19,903 nt of DNA from Clostridia bacterium (lineage in GTDB: Bacteria > Bacillota > Clostridia > Oscillospirales > CAG-272): the NCBI GenBank assembly GCA_017504335.1, contig JAFVRI010000204.1:1-19903 (forward strand), read 5' to 3'. Numbering within the stretch: position 1 is the stretch's first letter; every line of letters starts with the position of its first letter. A program made the position numbers and the translations under genes. The notes beneath the pieces are model-generated. The model made no database searches, was not told where the DNA came from, and saw nothing but the letters and a program-made list of their open reading frames with translations. Positions 1-8,652 of this stretch are shown piece by piece.

Positions 1-524
1 ATCTCGGCACCGTCCTTTTCTCGAACGCTCAAATAGGAAAACTCGTTCAGAAGCTCTCCCACTCTCTTTTGGTCGTGCTCCTCGATCTGCGCATAGCCAA
101 AGCTTGCGGCATAGGATGCTTTCTTTGCGGGATCGGAGCAGAACTCCAAATAAAAATTTTTATCATAGCCCGTTACCACGGGATTCCACACTTGGTCGCT
201 TCCCACAATGATGCGGTCAAAGCGATCAGCAATGGCATCCAGAGCTTCCTGATCGAAGGAAGGCATCTCGGGAAACATCTTCAACGGAGCTTCAAATTCC
301 CGAAAAGAAGGAGCGGAGCTTTTGATGAAGCATTTGGAGAGAACGGTAATCACCATTCCCTTCGCGTTTTTTTTCCTTTTCTTTTTATGGATGACATTCG
401 GAGACTCGTAGTTCACAATTTCCACATCGTGTCCCATGGACTCCAAAGCATGATATAGCGCTCTCATCTGAAGCATTGCCCCCAAGCTGGGTGCATGGGG
501 AAAGGTTAAAATTCCGATCTTCAT
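1..524 (-). CDS. Polysaccharide pyruvyl transferase family protein (3' end beyond window)
   Basis: Reading leftward from ATG at 524 gives at least 174 codons with no stop before the window edge, so the C-terminal part is missing. The N-terminus (MKIGILTFPHAPSLGAML) and the hallmark segment IVGSDQVWNP, followed by YDKNFYLEFC and ASYAASFG, are typical of the polysaccharide pyruvyl transferase family (PF04230, CsaB/WcaK-like). Known members add a pyruvyl ketal, usually from phosphoenolpyruvate, to a glycan sugar; some relatives in glycan clusters act as glycosyltransferases, so the exact reaction is inferred. An AAAGG element sits 7 nt before the start. It follows the acetyltransferase gene by 16 nt, so it is a late gene of the polysaccharide operon and probably decorates the repeat unit. 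Family assignment is firm; substrate is unknown. Confidence 0.9.
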   Translation of the reverse strand, partial: MKIGILTFPHAPSLGAMLQMRALYHALESMGHDVEIVNYESPNVIHKKKRKKNAKGMVITVLSKCFIKSSAPSFREFEAPLKMFPEMPSFDQEALDAIADRFDRIIVGSDQVWNPVVTGYDKNFYLEFCSDPAKKASYAASFGYAQIEEHDQKRVGELLNEFSYLSVREKDGAE

Positions 525-540
525 AAAAATACCTTTCTTT

Positions 541-1077
541 TCAGTTATTCTCGGGTTGCTTTCTGTAACGGATCACCCTGGCGGGCACACCGCCCACGAT
601 CGCATACTCGGGAACATCCCGGGTCACAACCGCTCCCGCGGCGACTACACTTCCCTTGTGAATCGTAATACCGGGCATAATCATGCAACGGCTTCCCAGC
701 CATACATCATCTTCAATGATGACGGGCTTTTTCGGCTCGAAGCCCTGTTGACACATGGGAATTTCCGTATCGGTTGTCACGTGATTCCCGGGATTGATCA
801 ATACTTCTCTCGCCATCATCACGTTGTCTCCGATTATAACCTTGTTGGTAATGATACACCTCTCTCCGATTCCGGAGTTATTACCCAACTCCACGATGGA
901 GTCGAAGCGGGCGCTCTTTTCGATGGTTACGTTTTTACCGCATCGGGCAAGAATCATTTTTGCCGCTGCCCGTCTCAAAGACCTCTGACCCAGCGAAATC
1001 GCTCCCTGTGTGGGCGGCAAAAGCTGCGCAACCAAATAGAGCATTCTCCCTGCCATACGTTTAATTCTCGAGCTCAT
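541..1077 (-). CDS. Hexapeptide-repeat O-acetyltransferase (WbbJ/maltose acetyltransferase type)
   Basis: This 178-aa protein has a short basic N-terminal helix followed by left-handed beta-helix (hexapeptide) repeats from about residue 48 to 165. The repeats include VIGDNVMMAR-like and IEDDVWLGSRCMIMPGITI-like turns and end in the family signature GGVPARVI. The likely catalytic His is H99 in NPGNH, followed by the PMCQQG loop seen in LacA/Maa/WbbJ-type enzymes. These enzymes move an acetyl group from acetyl-CoA to a sugar hydroxyl in the cytoplasm. Its start lies inside the end of the polymerase gene (17-nt overlap), with AAGGAGAG 8 nt upstream of the ATG, indicating translational coupling. 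It probably O-acetylates a sugar of the repeat unit. The acceptor cannot be told from sequence. Confidence 0.9.
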   Translation of the reverse strand: MSSRIKRMAGRMLYLVAQLLPPTQGAISLGQRSLRRAAAKMILARCGKNVTIEKSARFDSIVELGNNSGIGERCIITNKVIIGDNVMMAREVLINPGNHVTTDTEIPMCQQGFEPKKPVIIEDDVWLGSRCMIMPGITIHKGSVVAAGAVVTRDVPEYAIVGGVPARVIRYRKQPENN

Positions 1078-2362
1078 AATTTTTTCTCTCCTTCGTCATA
1101 GATAGCGCCATCATCGCAACAAAGATCGGGAAGGTGAAGTTCAAGGCGCCGGTAGCGGGAATGGTAGAAAACAACAGGAAGGTTACGAGAAAGGGAACGA
1201 TGCGATACATCCCCTTCCCTTTTGCCGAACGGTTTGCCAGCAAAAGAATCTTGCCAAACCACCAAACGAGAAATATCATACCGATCAATCCCACGCCGTA
1301 CAAATACTGGAGAGGAGCACAGTGGGTATTATTGTTATAAATACCGCCGCCAAAGAAGGTGGTAATCAAATTTTCACTCCAAACAGTAGCGTGCTCGAAA
1401 ATCAGGTCAAAACGTCCGTTTGCGCCCAAAATATCCGACTCGCTGAATCGACGGACAAAGCCATCCACAACCTCGGGGAACAAAAGCATAAAGGCAATGA
1501 TCAAAGCTCCTGCCACAACCGTAACTCCTACAGCCCGTTTGATGTTATTTTCGGTAAAGAGAGCCAGTACCGCCCAGATCACCAATGCCAACAGGAAGGT
1601 TCGGGATAGACCGATCAAGCAAATGGCAAGCGAAACTACAAGGGCGATTCCCATCATGATTTTTCCTCTTCTCTCTCCTCTGGAGGTCAGGAAAAGGTAT
1701 CCGCAGGAAGCCAGTGCCACTACGTTCATACCGTAAAAGTTGGGGTCGATGGTAATGACCATCGCCTCTTCTCCCAACTCCTCGTTCAACATTCCCGTGT
1801 ATCCCAATCGGCTGGAGTCACTCATCAGCTCAGCAAAAGAATAAAATTGCAGGGTTGCCGCCAGCATACCGACACCGACCACCGCAACACCGATAGAAAA
1901 TGCCAAAATGACGGGCTTTACCTTTTCAAACTGCAAGGTTGCCGACGCAAAGAGCGCAAGCACCAAAAAGTCAAGAGAACCCATCAGGTGATAGACTGAG
2001 GTGTTTCCCCAAATCACGTTGGAGATAATCAGATAAAGCGTCACCGCAATCGAAGCGAGAAACAGAGAAAAGTCCAACTTGATTTTGTTCCGAACGTATT
2101 CGAATAAAAGCCGAATCAGAAGTACCAGGGAGATATAGTTTCCGGGCAATCCCACGTAAAGGGGAATGAGAAATGCCGCAAATATCACAGTATATTCCAC
2201 TTTCAGGAAAAGCAAGGGCACTGCGGCGATCAGCAAAAAAAGAAATTTGTTGATTTCGATTCCCGCCACATCACGCAGCAAAACGCCTCCCGCCAAAAGG
2301 GCTCCTGCAAGAATCATCACAGCAGGTGTGAACCGCCCCTTTTTCTCTTGAACCATCATCAT
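1061..2362 (-). CDS. O-antigen ligase/polymerase-like (Wzy) membrane protein
   Basis: This 433-aa, strongly hydrophobic protein has about 10-12 membrane helices. It also has a large polar stretch at about residues 300-350, containing GRFDLIFEH and GGGIYNNNTHCAPLQ, ahead of the last helices. This layout fits the Wzy/RfaL/WaaL O-antigen polymerase-ligase superfamily (PF04932), in which a periplasmic or extracellular loop carries the active residues. In a Gram-positive-type operon it most likely polymerises lipid-linked repeat units on the outer face of the membrane. The call rests on topology, loop style and context, because these proteins share little sequence. Three consecutive ATG codons begin the frame. 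GAGG lies 4 nt before the first and 7 nt before the second, so the start may be 2359. Confidence 0.85.
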   Translation of the reverse strand: MMMVQEKKGRFTPAVMILAGALLAGGVLLRDVAGIEINKFLFLLIAAVPLLFLKVEYTVIFAAFLIPLYVGLPGNYISLVLLIRLLFEYVRNKIKLDFSLFLASIAVTLYLIISNVIWGNTSVYHLMGSLDFLVLALFASATLQFEKVKPVILAFSIGVAVVGVGMLAATLQFYSFAELMSDSSRLGYTGMLNEELGEEAMVITIDPNFYGMNVVALASCGYLFLTSRGERRGKIMMGIALVVSLAICLIGLSRTFLLALVIWAVLALFTENNIKRAVGVTVVAGALIIAFMLLFPEVVDGFVRRFSESDILGANGRFDLIFEHATVWSENLITTFFGGGIYNNNTHCAPLQYLYGVGLIGMIFLVWWFGKILLLANRSAKGKGMYRIVPFLVTFLLFSTIPATGALNFTFPIFVAMMALSMTKERKNYELEN

Positions 2363-2407
2363 ATATCCTCACACATACTTGAATTTCTTAAAGATTTTGA
2401 TCTCGTT

Positions 2408-3565
2408 TTATTGTTCCATCATTTGCTTCAATTGAGCCATGCAGATTTCCTTTTGAGGAAGGTATGCCATTTCAAATGTAGGATGATGGGAAAGTGCATC
2501 CTTCAGCATACGGTATATCGATTCTGCATCGTTCTCGCAGACGACTCCGATTCCTCTTTTTTCCACCATTTCCACAGCGGAAAGTGTTTTGGTACTCAAA
2601 ATCGGAACCATGAGCGTTGCCGCCTCATCAAACACCATGGGGGCAGCCTCATGAAAGGAGCAAAGCAGAAAATAATCCGCGTTCCTCACGTATCTATAGG
2701 GATTGATCTGCTCGCCCTCCAAAATCACCGTTTGCTCCAAATGATATTTTTCAATTTCTGTCTGTATCGCAGCTCGGAGAGGACCTCCGCCCACGATATG
2801 CCACTCAAACTCGTACCCCTCCGACTTCAACCGTTCAAACAGAGGAATACAGCGCAACAAGCCCTTTTCCTCACTCAATCGGGCAACGGTAACGACCGTA
2901 GGCTTTTCATAGACAATCGGCTCCACCTGTGCCAAGGAACGGATTTCCTCGCAATCACAGAAATTGTATACTGTATACAAACGCTCCGACATCTCGGGAA
3001 CGATCTGCGCAAATCGATTTTTTACGCTATCCGAAACCGCCGCAACGGCATCGAATTTCCGATACAGCCCACGGTTTCGCTTGGTATTTCCTCCATAGTT
3101 TGCAAAATCACAATGGACAAAGGTAACCTTCCGCTTGGCACGAACGCAATGCAATACAATCTCATTGGTCAGGCTGCAAAATGCGTGATCCCCAATGGGC
3201 TGAGAGTAGGATATCGCAATATCGTATTCATCCCCGATTTGTCCGATTCTGCCACACAAAAATCTTGCAGGAAGTGCCTTATTAAACCATTTGCTCCAAA
3301 GCGAAGAGAGCATTCTCGTCAAATAATACCGTTTCCCCTGTTTTTTGCACTCGATCAAGGGCTGTTCGCTCAAGGCAGCGTAAGGATTCTCGGGCAGAAT
3401 CGTAACGCTATTGGGAATTTGATCCAAAAACGCTCCTGTTTTTTTACAGCAAAACAAAGAAACGTCGTATTCATCCTCGTTGGCAAGCGCCTTCAAAAGC
3501 TCCAACAGAGACTTTTGAATGCCGCCTACGTTCATGTGATTGGTCACAACCAGTATTTTTTTCAT
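2408..3565 (-). CDS. Glycosyltransferase family 4 (GT-B fold)
   Basis: This is a 385-aa GT4 enzyme that transfers a sugar from a nucleotide donor to a lipid-linked glycan at the cytoplasmic membrane face. The N-terminal domain starts MKKILVVTNHMNVGGIQKSL, with the usual GGI donor/acceptor loop. The C-terminal domain begins near VVTVARLSEEKG and contains HIVGGGPLR and the EX7E motif (E-AAPMVFD-E) in the FHEAAPM segment. The frame is open to 3592, but I chose the ATG at 3565. AGGAG lies 7 nt upstream, the protein then begins exactly at the first Rossmann strand, and the longer start would overlap the preceding gene. The donor and linkage are unknown. It lies 19 nt after the GT2 gene in the same operon. 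Confidence 0.92.
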   Translation of the reverse strand: MKKILVVTNHMNVGGIQKSLLELLKALANEDEYDVSLFCCKKTGAFLDQIPNSVTILPENPYAALSEQPLIECKKQGKRYYLTRMLSSLWSKWFNKALPARFLCGRIGQIGDEYDIAISYSQPIGDHAFCSLTNEIVLHCVRAKRKVTFVHCDFANYGGNTKRNRGLYRKFDAVAAVSDSVKNRFAQIVPEMSERLYTVYNFCDCEEIRSLAQVEPIVYEKPTVVTVARLSEEKGLLRCIPLFERLKSEGYEFEWHIVGGGPLRAAIQTEIEKYHLEQTVILEGEQINPYRYVRNADYFLLCSFHEAAPMVFDEAATLMVPILSTKTLSAVEMVEKRGIGVVCENDAESIYRMLKDALSHHPTFEMAYLPQKEICMAQLKQMMEQ

Positions 3566-3584
3566 AAATATTCTCCTACTCATG

Positions 3585-4568
3585 TCAAGCATTTTTGCCG
3601 CTTGCCTTCAGGTAGATCCACAGAGCTAAAACCATTTTATGTTTCATCATTTGATGAACAATCTGATATTTCCTGCCGTAGCCACGGAAGCTTCGCATCA
3701 CATTTTGAAATTCCCTGCTCTTCAGCAATGCTCTCATTTTCTTTTTGGGAGCCTCCTTGCATCGAGCCTCGTTCTTTACGCATTCGTAGGACAAGTAGAT
3801 CATCAGATTGGAAAGAGATGCCCTTGCTTCACTGTCATCGTGAAACGACTTCATATATGCCGCAATCTTCACATTCAAAATGTGGAACATCCGATCAATA
3901 TCCGGCTTGTATCTATGCGAAAGGCTTTGCGTGCTCCGAAGCATATAGTGGTAGAATACCATTGGCGTACACGCGACCCTTTTACATTTCATCAAAAGAT
4001 CCATACAAAATTCGTAGTCCTCATACATATACAGGATCTCGTTCATTCGCAGCTCCTGCTCCATAATCACAGAGCGGCGGATCATTTTATTGCATAAGGA
4101 GGAAATATAGTTTTTCTCAAACAGCTCTTTATACCGTGTTTTGAATTCCGATTGGGCAAAAGCAAATTCCTCGCTTACGCTTCTCGGCACATTTCGTTGC
4201 TCTTGCGTAAAGCAAAAATTCATCCCACCGATAACGACGTCCGCATCGTACTTTTGTTGCAATTCCAATGCGGTGAACAGTGCGTTTTCTGCCAAGTAAT
4301 CGTCACTGTCCATAAACCAAACAAATTCGCCTCTTGCTTGCTCCAAGCCAAAATTCCGAGTTGCGGAGGCTCCGTGATTTTCGCGATCAAATACTCTCAC
4401 ACAGGTATATCTTTTCTCGTACTCGTGACATATTTCACTACTATTGTCTTTTGATCCGTCATTCACCAAAATCAATTCGATATCCTGATATGACTGTCCC
4501 AAAATCGAATCCAGCATGTCCGAAAGAAATGATGCTGCGTTATACACGGGAACAATAATGCTAATCAT
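3585..4568 (-). CDS. Glycosyltransferase family 2 (GT-A fold)
   Basis: This 327-aa inverting-type GT2 starts MISIIVPVYNAASFL. The nucleotide-binding NDGS motif is at residues 36-39 and the metal-binding DXD-type motif (FMDSDDY) at about 85-91. NHGASATRN near 64-72 is also standard for the family. The C-terminal third, rich in Lys/Arg and aromatic residues, has no clear membrane helix and probably forms the acceptor or membrane-contact part. It adds one sugar to the growing lipid-linked repeat. Its start overlaps the end of an upstream relic reading frame by 8 nt (ATGATTAG). GGAGAG just before the ATG serves as ribosome binding site. The specific sugar is unknown. Confidence 0.94.
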   Translation of the reverse strand: MISIIVPVYNAASFLSDMLDSILGQSYQDIELILVNDGSKDNSSEICHEYEKRYTCVRVFDRENHGASATRNFGLEQARGEFVWFMDSDDYLAENALFTALELQQKYDADVVIGGMNFCFTQEQRNVPRSVSEEFAFAQSEFKTRYKELFEKNYISSLCNKMIRRSVIMEQELRMNEILYMYEDYEFCMDLLMKCKRVACTPMVFYHYMLRSTQSLSHRYKPDIDRMFHILNVKIAAYMKSFHDDSEARASLSNLMIYLSYECVKNEARCKEAPKKKMRALLKSREFQNVMRSFRGYGRKYQIVHQMMKHKMVLALWIYLKASGKNA

Positions 4569-4757
4569 TATTCTCTCCTTTACGTTCTTGAATCCGGTAT
4601 TTTCCTGCTTGATACGCTCTATAGGGTGCGCGGTAGAGAGCCTTGCTCACCAAACCTTTGCCGAAAAGCCAAGCTTCCGAAAGGTATGATAGAGCTGAAC
4701 CGTAAACTGAATGATTCCGCCGCCTGTATTGGCTGTCATAAGAACGATTTTCTTCAT
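4561..4757 (-). pseudogene. Remnant of one or two glycosyltransferase genes joined by an internal deletion
   Basis: An ATG at 4757, 16 nt after the preceding gene, opens a frame reading MKKIVLMTANTGGGIIQF and on to residue 36 (ending FSAKVW). This is a recognisable GT4 N-terminus with the GGI-QF loop and a LYHTFRKLGF helix. It then hits TGA at 4647-4649. From about 4665 another frame runs to TAG at 4561-4563 and encodes LFGKGLVSKALYRAPYRAYQ plus a short basic tail ending GENND. That tail resembles the C-terminal end of a glycan enzyme, and its stop overlaps the ATG of the GT2 gene in the ATGATTAG style of a formerly coupled gene. I infer that an out-of-frame deletion removed the middle. It may have joined the head of one gene to the tail of the same or a neighbouring gene. 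The N-terminal identity is fairly sure; the origin of the tail is a guess. Confidence 0.6.
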
Positions 4758-4773
4758 ATAAATCTACGTGATG

Positions 4774-5811
4774 TTATTTTTTGTATGCCTGTCTGATCTT
4801 GGCTCGATAAACTTCAATATTGTTCATCTGCACGGATTTTTGCACGGATGCCTTTGACATATCCTCGCGAAGCTCCTCCGACTCAATGATCTTCAAGCAC
4901 TTCTCCGCCAAGGCTTCATCCTCTTGGCAAAGATATCCGGTCTTCCCATCTTCCACCAACGCGCAAAGTCCGTCCGTGGGGGTACTGACGATCGGGACGC
5001 CCAATGCCATTGCCTCCAAGGCACACATGGGAGTTCCCTCCCAGCGGGAGGTCATAATCATCAATTTTGAGTCATGCAGGATCTTTTGGGGATTGCTTTG
5101 GAATCCCAAAAAAATGACGTTATTCTCAAGCTTCTTTTCCGCAACCAAATTGCGGATCTCTTCCTCCAGATCCCCCGTTCCGACAACCGCCATGGTGGTT
5201 TGCGGTCTCGCCCGAACGATCTGTTCCATCACGGAAATCAACCGCTGCGGGTGCTTCGGATAGGTAAGCCGTCCCAAAAAAATGATATCGTAATCATAAG
5301 CGTTTGGGTCGGTTTCCATTTTCTTGACAAGTGCCTTCATATCCAGAATATTGTACAGCACGCTGCTCTTCTTTTCAAATTTCTTGTGGAACGCGTAGCC
5401 CTCATATGCGGATTGCGACACCCAGAAGATATGCTTCGCCTTTTTTGCGGCCAAACGGTAAAGAATCGACTTGACGGAAACACCTCTGGAATCAAACGCA
5501 TTGTTATGGATATGAGAAACCAAAGGAATTTTTCCGCACACCAACGAAGCGTAAAAGCTTGCTCCCATGTCGTGGGCATGAATCAAGTCTGGCTTTTCCG
5601 CACGAATCACACGCTTGACCTCTTTTGCATTCAATTCGACAATCGGAACGAACCGAATTCCTCGCTCGGCAAGTGCCTCACGGATCTGCCCGTCACGGCT
5701 GCAATATACCATTTCCACATCGGGATCGTTCCCAAACATGGCAATGATCTGGCACACCACATTCTCCGCACCCGAATATCGGTTGCTCTGCAAAATATGT
5801 AAGACCTTCAT
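4774..5811 (-). CDS. Glycosyltransferase family 4 (GT-B fold)
   Basis: This 345-aa GT4 has an N-terminal domain beginning MKVLHILQSNRYSGAENVV, with the GAE acceptor-loop variant of the family, then IHAHDMGASFYA and VSHIHNN. The C-terminal nucleotide-sugar domain starts near DIIFLGRLTYPKHPQRL and carries VVGTGDLEE and the EX7E motif in RWEGTPMCALEAMALG, followed by VPIVSTPTDG. It would act at the cytoplasmic membrane surface during repeat-unit assembly. It follows the other GT4 gene by 18 nt. Donor sugar and linkage cannot be assigned. Length is slightly short for the family but both lobes are complete. Confidence 0.93.
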   Translation of the reverse strand: MKVLHILQSNRYSGAENVVCQIIAMFGNDPDVEMVYCSRDGQIREALAERGIRFVPIVELNAKEVKRVIRAEKPDLIHAHDMGASFYASLVCGKIPLVSHIHNNAFDSRGVSVKSILYRLAAKKAKHIFWVSQSAYEGYAFHKKFEKKSSVLYNILDMKALVKKMETDPNAYDYDIIFLGRLTYPKHPQRLISVMEQIVRARPQTTMAVVGTGDLEEEIRNLVAEKKLENNVIFLGFQSNPQKILHDSKLMIMTSRWEGTPMCALEAMALGVPIVSTPTDGLCALVEDGKTGYLCQEDEALAEKCLKIIESEELREDMSKASVQKSVQMNNIEVYRAKIRQAYKK

Positions 5812-5829
5812 CTCGTTGTTCCTTTCCGT

Positions 5830-6990
5830 TTAGTCCTTCAATACGTCCGCGTAAATATCCGCTATTTCCTTTTCCACCACGGAAATATCGTATTCCTTGA
5901 TGGTTTCCAGGTTGTTGGCACGCATCGTCTCGCGAAGGGCTATGTTATCTGCCACCTTGGTGATCGCTGCGGCAAAGCCGTCCGAATCGGTGGAGGTGCA
6001 AAGGTATCCTCCCACACCGTCCTCGATCAGGTCGGTATTTCCTCGGATCTTGGATGCCACGCATGGCAATCCGCTTGCCATGGCTTCCATCATGGAGCGA
6101 GGCAGACCTTCCTGCTTGGAAGTAAAGAGGAACATATCGGCAGCCGAAAGCAGTTCCTTGATATCGGTACGAAAGCCAAGGAAATGGATCTGCTTCGCCA
6201 CACCGAGAGATTCTGCCTGCGCCTTGAGATTGTCAAGCTCGGGACCCTTGCCGCAAATAAAATACTGCAAGCAGGGATTCTTCGCCTTGGCAATGGCTTC
6301 GATGGCGGTGGCGTAGTTCTTTCTCAACACTAGGTCCCCCATAGAAACCAGCATGATCTGATCGTCGGCAAGAGACAGCTCCGCTCTCTTCTCTGCCCGC
6401 TTGTCTGCCATTCCTGCGTAATCGGAAAGATCGATGCCCACACCGTGGACAAAGTAGACCTTTCCGCCCTTTCGGAGTCGGAACCTCTTTGCCGCCGCAT
6501 AGTCCTCGGCGTTCATGGTAATAATGGCATCGGTATGATGCGCCATCCACATTTCCGCCCACTTGAAGAGGGTTCGGTTCATAAGGGGGGCTCCCTTATA
6601 AAAGTGGAACCCATGGGCGGTATAGATGACCTTTTTCACCTTTTTCTTCCGTCCCGCCAAACGTCCCACAAGTCCGCCTACGGGCGTGTTACAGTGAATG
6701 ACCTCTACCCTTCCCTCATCGATAACCCGACAAAGATTCCGATAGGCAATCCTATTGTCCCCGAATGCCGTAATGCTACGGTAGGTATGAGAATCAAAGG
6801 CATGCACAGGCATATCGCACGCAAGCTCTTCGGGAACTTTTCGGTTGACTCCGTAATACACCTCGTATCCCAAATCCATTGCCGCCTGTAGGCAGGGACG
6901 GCTGACATTGCCGGGAACCAAGGGTTCTCTGCTTTCGTATTTTTCTGTCGTGGGCTTCGTACTGTTGGATATAAATACGTATCCTGCCAT
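5830..6990 (-). CDS. Glycosyltransferase family 4, EpsD/EpsF-like
   Basis: This 386-aa GT4 closely resembles exopolysaccharide glycosyltransferases of the EpsD/EpsF type in its motifs. These include VIHCNTPVGGLVGRLAGR, VIYTAHGFHFYKGAP, the central VHGVGIDLSDY, and the C-terminal SKQEGLPRSMMEAMASGLP with the EX7E pair, followed by IRGNTDLIEDG. The HGFHFY segment is common in enzymes that add the second sugar to an undecaprenyl-diphosphate-linked amino sugar. That role would fit its position as the first glycosyltransferase after the initiating enzymes, but it is inference. A GTG at 6993 is also in frame. I chose the ATG at 6990 because CGGAG lies 7 nt upstream of it. Confidence 0.93.
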   Translation of the reverse strand: MAGYVFISNSTKPTTEKYESREPLVPGNVSRPCLQAAMDLGYEVYYGVNRKVPEELACDMPVHAFDSHTYRSITAFGDNRIAYRNLCRVIDEGRVEVIHCNTPVGGLVGRLAGRKKKVKKVIYTAHGFHFYKGAPLMNRTLFKWAEMWMAHHTDAIITMNAEDYAAAKRFRLRKGGKVYFVHGVGIDLSDYAGMADKRAEKRAELSLADDQIMLVSMGDLVLRKNYATAIEAIAKAKNPCLQYFICGKGPELDNLKAQAESLGVAKQIHFLGFRTDIKELLSAADMFLFTSKQEGLPRSMMEAMASGLPCVASKIRGNTDLIEDGVGGYLCTSTDSDGFAAAITKVADNIALRETMRANNLETIKEYDISVVEKEIADIYADVLKD

Positions 6991-7007
6991 CACTGATCTC
7001 CGTTCCT

Positions 7008-7271
7008 TTATTTTTTATCCTTTGCTCCGCCCGTCAAGGCCTTCTGTCGATTCAAATACATGGCAATCAATCCGATTCCCGCGAACACACTTGCCGCACG
7101 GATCACCCACGGCATATACTGTTTCAGGATCCATTCAGCAAGCCGCGAAGCAGTTTCTCCACCAATGCACATCGCCACAAGATAACCGGGCAGAGCCAAT
7201 GCTCCCGCAAGCAAGCACAAAAGAATTCCGATTCCAAAAATCGTCAAAAGAATATTCGCTACTTTTTTCAT
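7008..7271 (-). CDS. Small two-helix membrane protein beside TRAP-type permease
   Basis: This 87-aa protein has a first long hydrophobic region at about residues 5-38 (one helix plus a possible re-entrant part rich in Gly/Ala/Leu), a short polar stretch, a second helix at about 55-73, and a basic tail ending GGAKDKK. AAGGAGG precedes the ATG by about 10 nt and overlaps the stop of the permease gene, so the two are translated as a pair. I do not recognise a family. By position it could be a reduced counterpart of the small DctQ subunit of TRAP transporters, but DctQ proteins are usually about twice as long with four helices, so this is only a hypothesis. It could also be an unrelated accessory membrane protein. 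Confidence 0.7.
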   Translation of the reverse strand: MKKVANILLTIFGIGILLCLLAGALALPGYLVAMCIGGETASRLAEWILKQYMPWVIRAASVFAGIGLIAMYLNRQKALTGGAKDKK

Positions 7272-7286
7272 TTTCGCATTACCTCC

Positions 7287-8636
7287 TTACAGTCCAAGAA
7301 TCGGCAAAAGCCCTAAGAAGCAAACCACCGACAGGATGTAATGGATAAACACCCAAATCAAGCAGTTGATGGTTGTTTCCTTCATTTTCGACCCGGAGAT
7401 ACCCATAGCGGTATACATACAAATCGCCAAAGGAGGTGTCATTCCCTCCATAGCTCCCGTGATCGCGGGAAGCATTGCTGCCGCCAGAAGAGGATTTCCT
7501 CCCGCAGCCGCGAAAATCGAAATAATGGTTCCGCCAAAGATCTTGGTCTGCGCGGAGCCGGGTAATACCATACCCAAAATGGCACAGATCAGCGGGATCA
7601 AAAATGCCAGCGCAACAACAGAAAGGTTCAATTCTTGAATATAGCCGCCGATCTTGGCTCCCAAATCGGTTGCCGAGAACAGATTGCTGATACAGTACGC
7701 GAAGAAAATGGTTGCCCCAACGGGAACGATGCCTGTAACCGATTTTTTCAGGGTCTCCACCAATCCTCTTGTGTTCCAGGTTCGTTTATTCACCAAAAGC
7801 GCATAAACTGCGGCAACACCGGGGGTAAAGATCAGCAGACTACTGGACAAATTCTTGGCTCCCGCACTTCCTAACCGAGCGGTAAAGAAGGTTTCCTTGA
7901 AAAAGAAATCCAAAATAAACGGAAGCAAGATAATGATCGGAAGCACCAGGTTCTTCCAGCTTGACTTGAAGGTCTCCTTCAGATTCGGGATATCCTCCTT
8001 TGCCATAGGCTTGACATGGTAAATCTTACAAAACACAAAGGTCGTGACGATCCTTTGGAGGATAAACCATAAGCCGATTCCCCAGCAAACGATCCAAAAA
8101 ACCGACTGAGACATATCCGCTCCGCTGAATTCATTGTAGCAAGCGAGTGCCGCAAGGATCACTCCCGAGGGCGGGATCATGTTTCCCATGGTACTGGAGG
8201 CACTTTCGATATTTGCCGCCAAATGGGGGGGAACCCCTGATTTTTTCATTGCGGGAATGGTAAACACGCCCGTGGTAGCCACATTGCCCGCACCGCTTCC
8301 CGACAAGGCGCCCATAAAGGCGCTTCCAATGACCGCGGTAAACGCCGCACCGCCGGGGATTCGGCCAAACAGGGCAACGATAAGATTGACGATCCCGTCA
8401 ACCGCATGGGTCGCGTCCAAAATCTTCGCCAGCACCAAAAATGCAAGGATCGAATAAAATAGGGTATCCGTTGAGGTTTTCAGCATGTATCCGAAAAAGT
8501 TCTCATACTGATCGGTCAAAATCACCATCAGAACATATCCATAGAACATGCATTCGTAGATCGGTCGCTTGAACAGTAGAAATGTTACGCAGATGACAGC
8601 CAACAGCGCAACAATGTACAAAATTTCAATCGGCAT
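7287..8636 (-). CDS. TRAP-type transporter large permease (DctM-like, 12-TM module)
   Basis: This 449-aa polytopic protein has about 12 membrane helices. The most diagnostic stretch is residues 104-160: GSAFMGALSGSGAGNVATTG, then FTIPAMKKSGVPP and a SASSTMGNMIPPSGV segment. It matches the DctM/TRAP large-permease core (PF06808) and especially the style of TAXI-TRAP permeases. The second half repeats this pattern (GMVLPGSAQTKIFGG, AITGAMEGMTPPLAICMYTA), as expected for the inverted-repeat elevator fold. TRAP systems use Na+ or H+ gradients to import carboxylate-bearing solutes with a binding protein. No binding-protein gene (DctP or TAXI) lies in the window. AGGAG is 7 nt before the start. Its position between ATP-grasp ligases and glycosyltransferases is unusual and suggests a substrate linked to glycan synthesis. 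Confidence 0.88.
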   Translation of the reverse strand: MPIEILYIVALLAVICVTFLLFKRPIYECMFYGYVLMVILTDQYENFFGYMLKTSTDTLFYSILAFLVLAKILDATHAVDGIVNLIVALFGRIPGGAAFTAVIGSAFMGALSGSGAGNVATTGVFTIPAMKKSGVPPHLAANIESASSTMGNMIPPSGVILAALACYNEFSGADMSQSVFWIVCWGIGLWFILQRIVTTFVFCKIYHVKPMAKEDIPNLKETFKSSWKNLVLPIIILLPFILDFFFKETFFTARLGSAGAKNLSSSLLIFTPGVAAVYALLVNKRTWNTRGLVETLKKSVTGIVPVGATIFFAYCISNLFSATDLGAKIGGYIQELNLSVVALAFLIPLICAILGMVLPGSAQTKIFGGTIISIFAAAGGNPLLAAAMLPAITGAMEGMTPPLAICMYTAMGISGSKMKETTINCLIWVFIHYILSVVCFLGLLPILGL

Positions 8637-8652
8637 TTCTTTTCTCCTAAAT

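Noticed and set aside
2348..4066. A 572-codon open frame on the plus strand
   Set aside because: It lies antisense to two well-supported glycosyltransferase genes, has no ribosome binding site and its translation looks like random, His/Cys-rich sequence.
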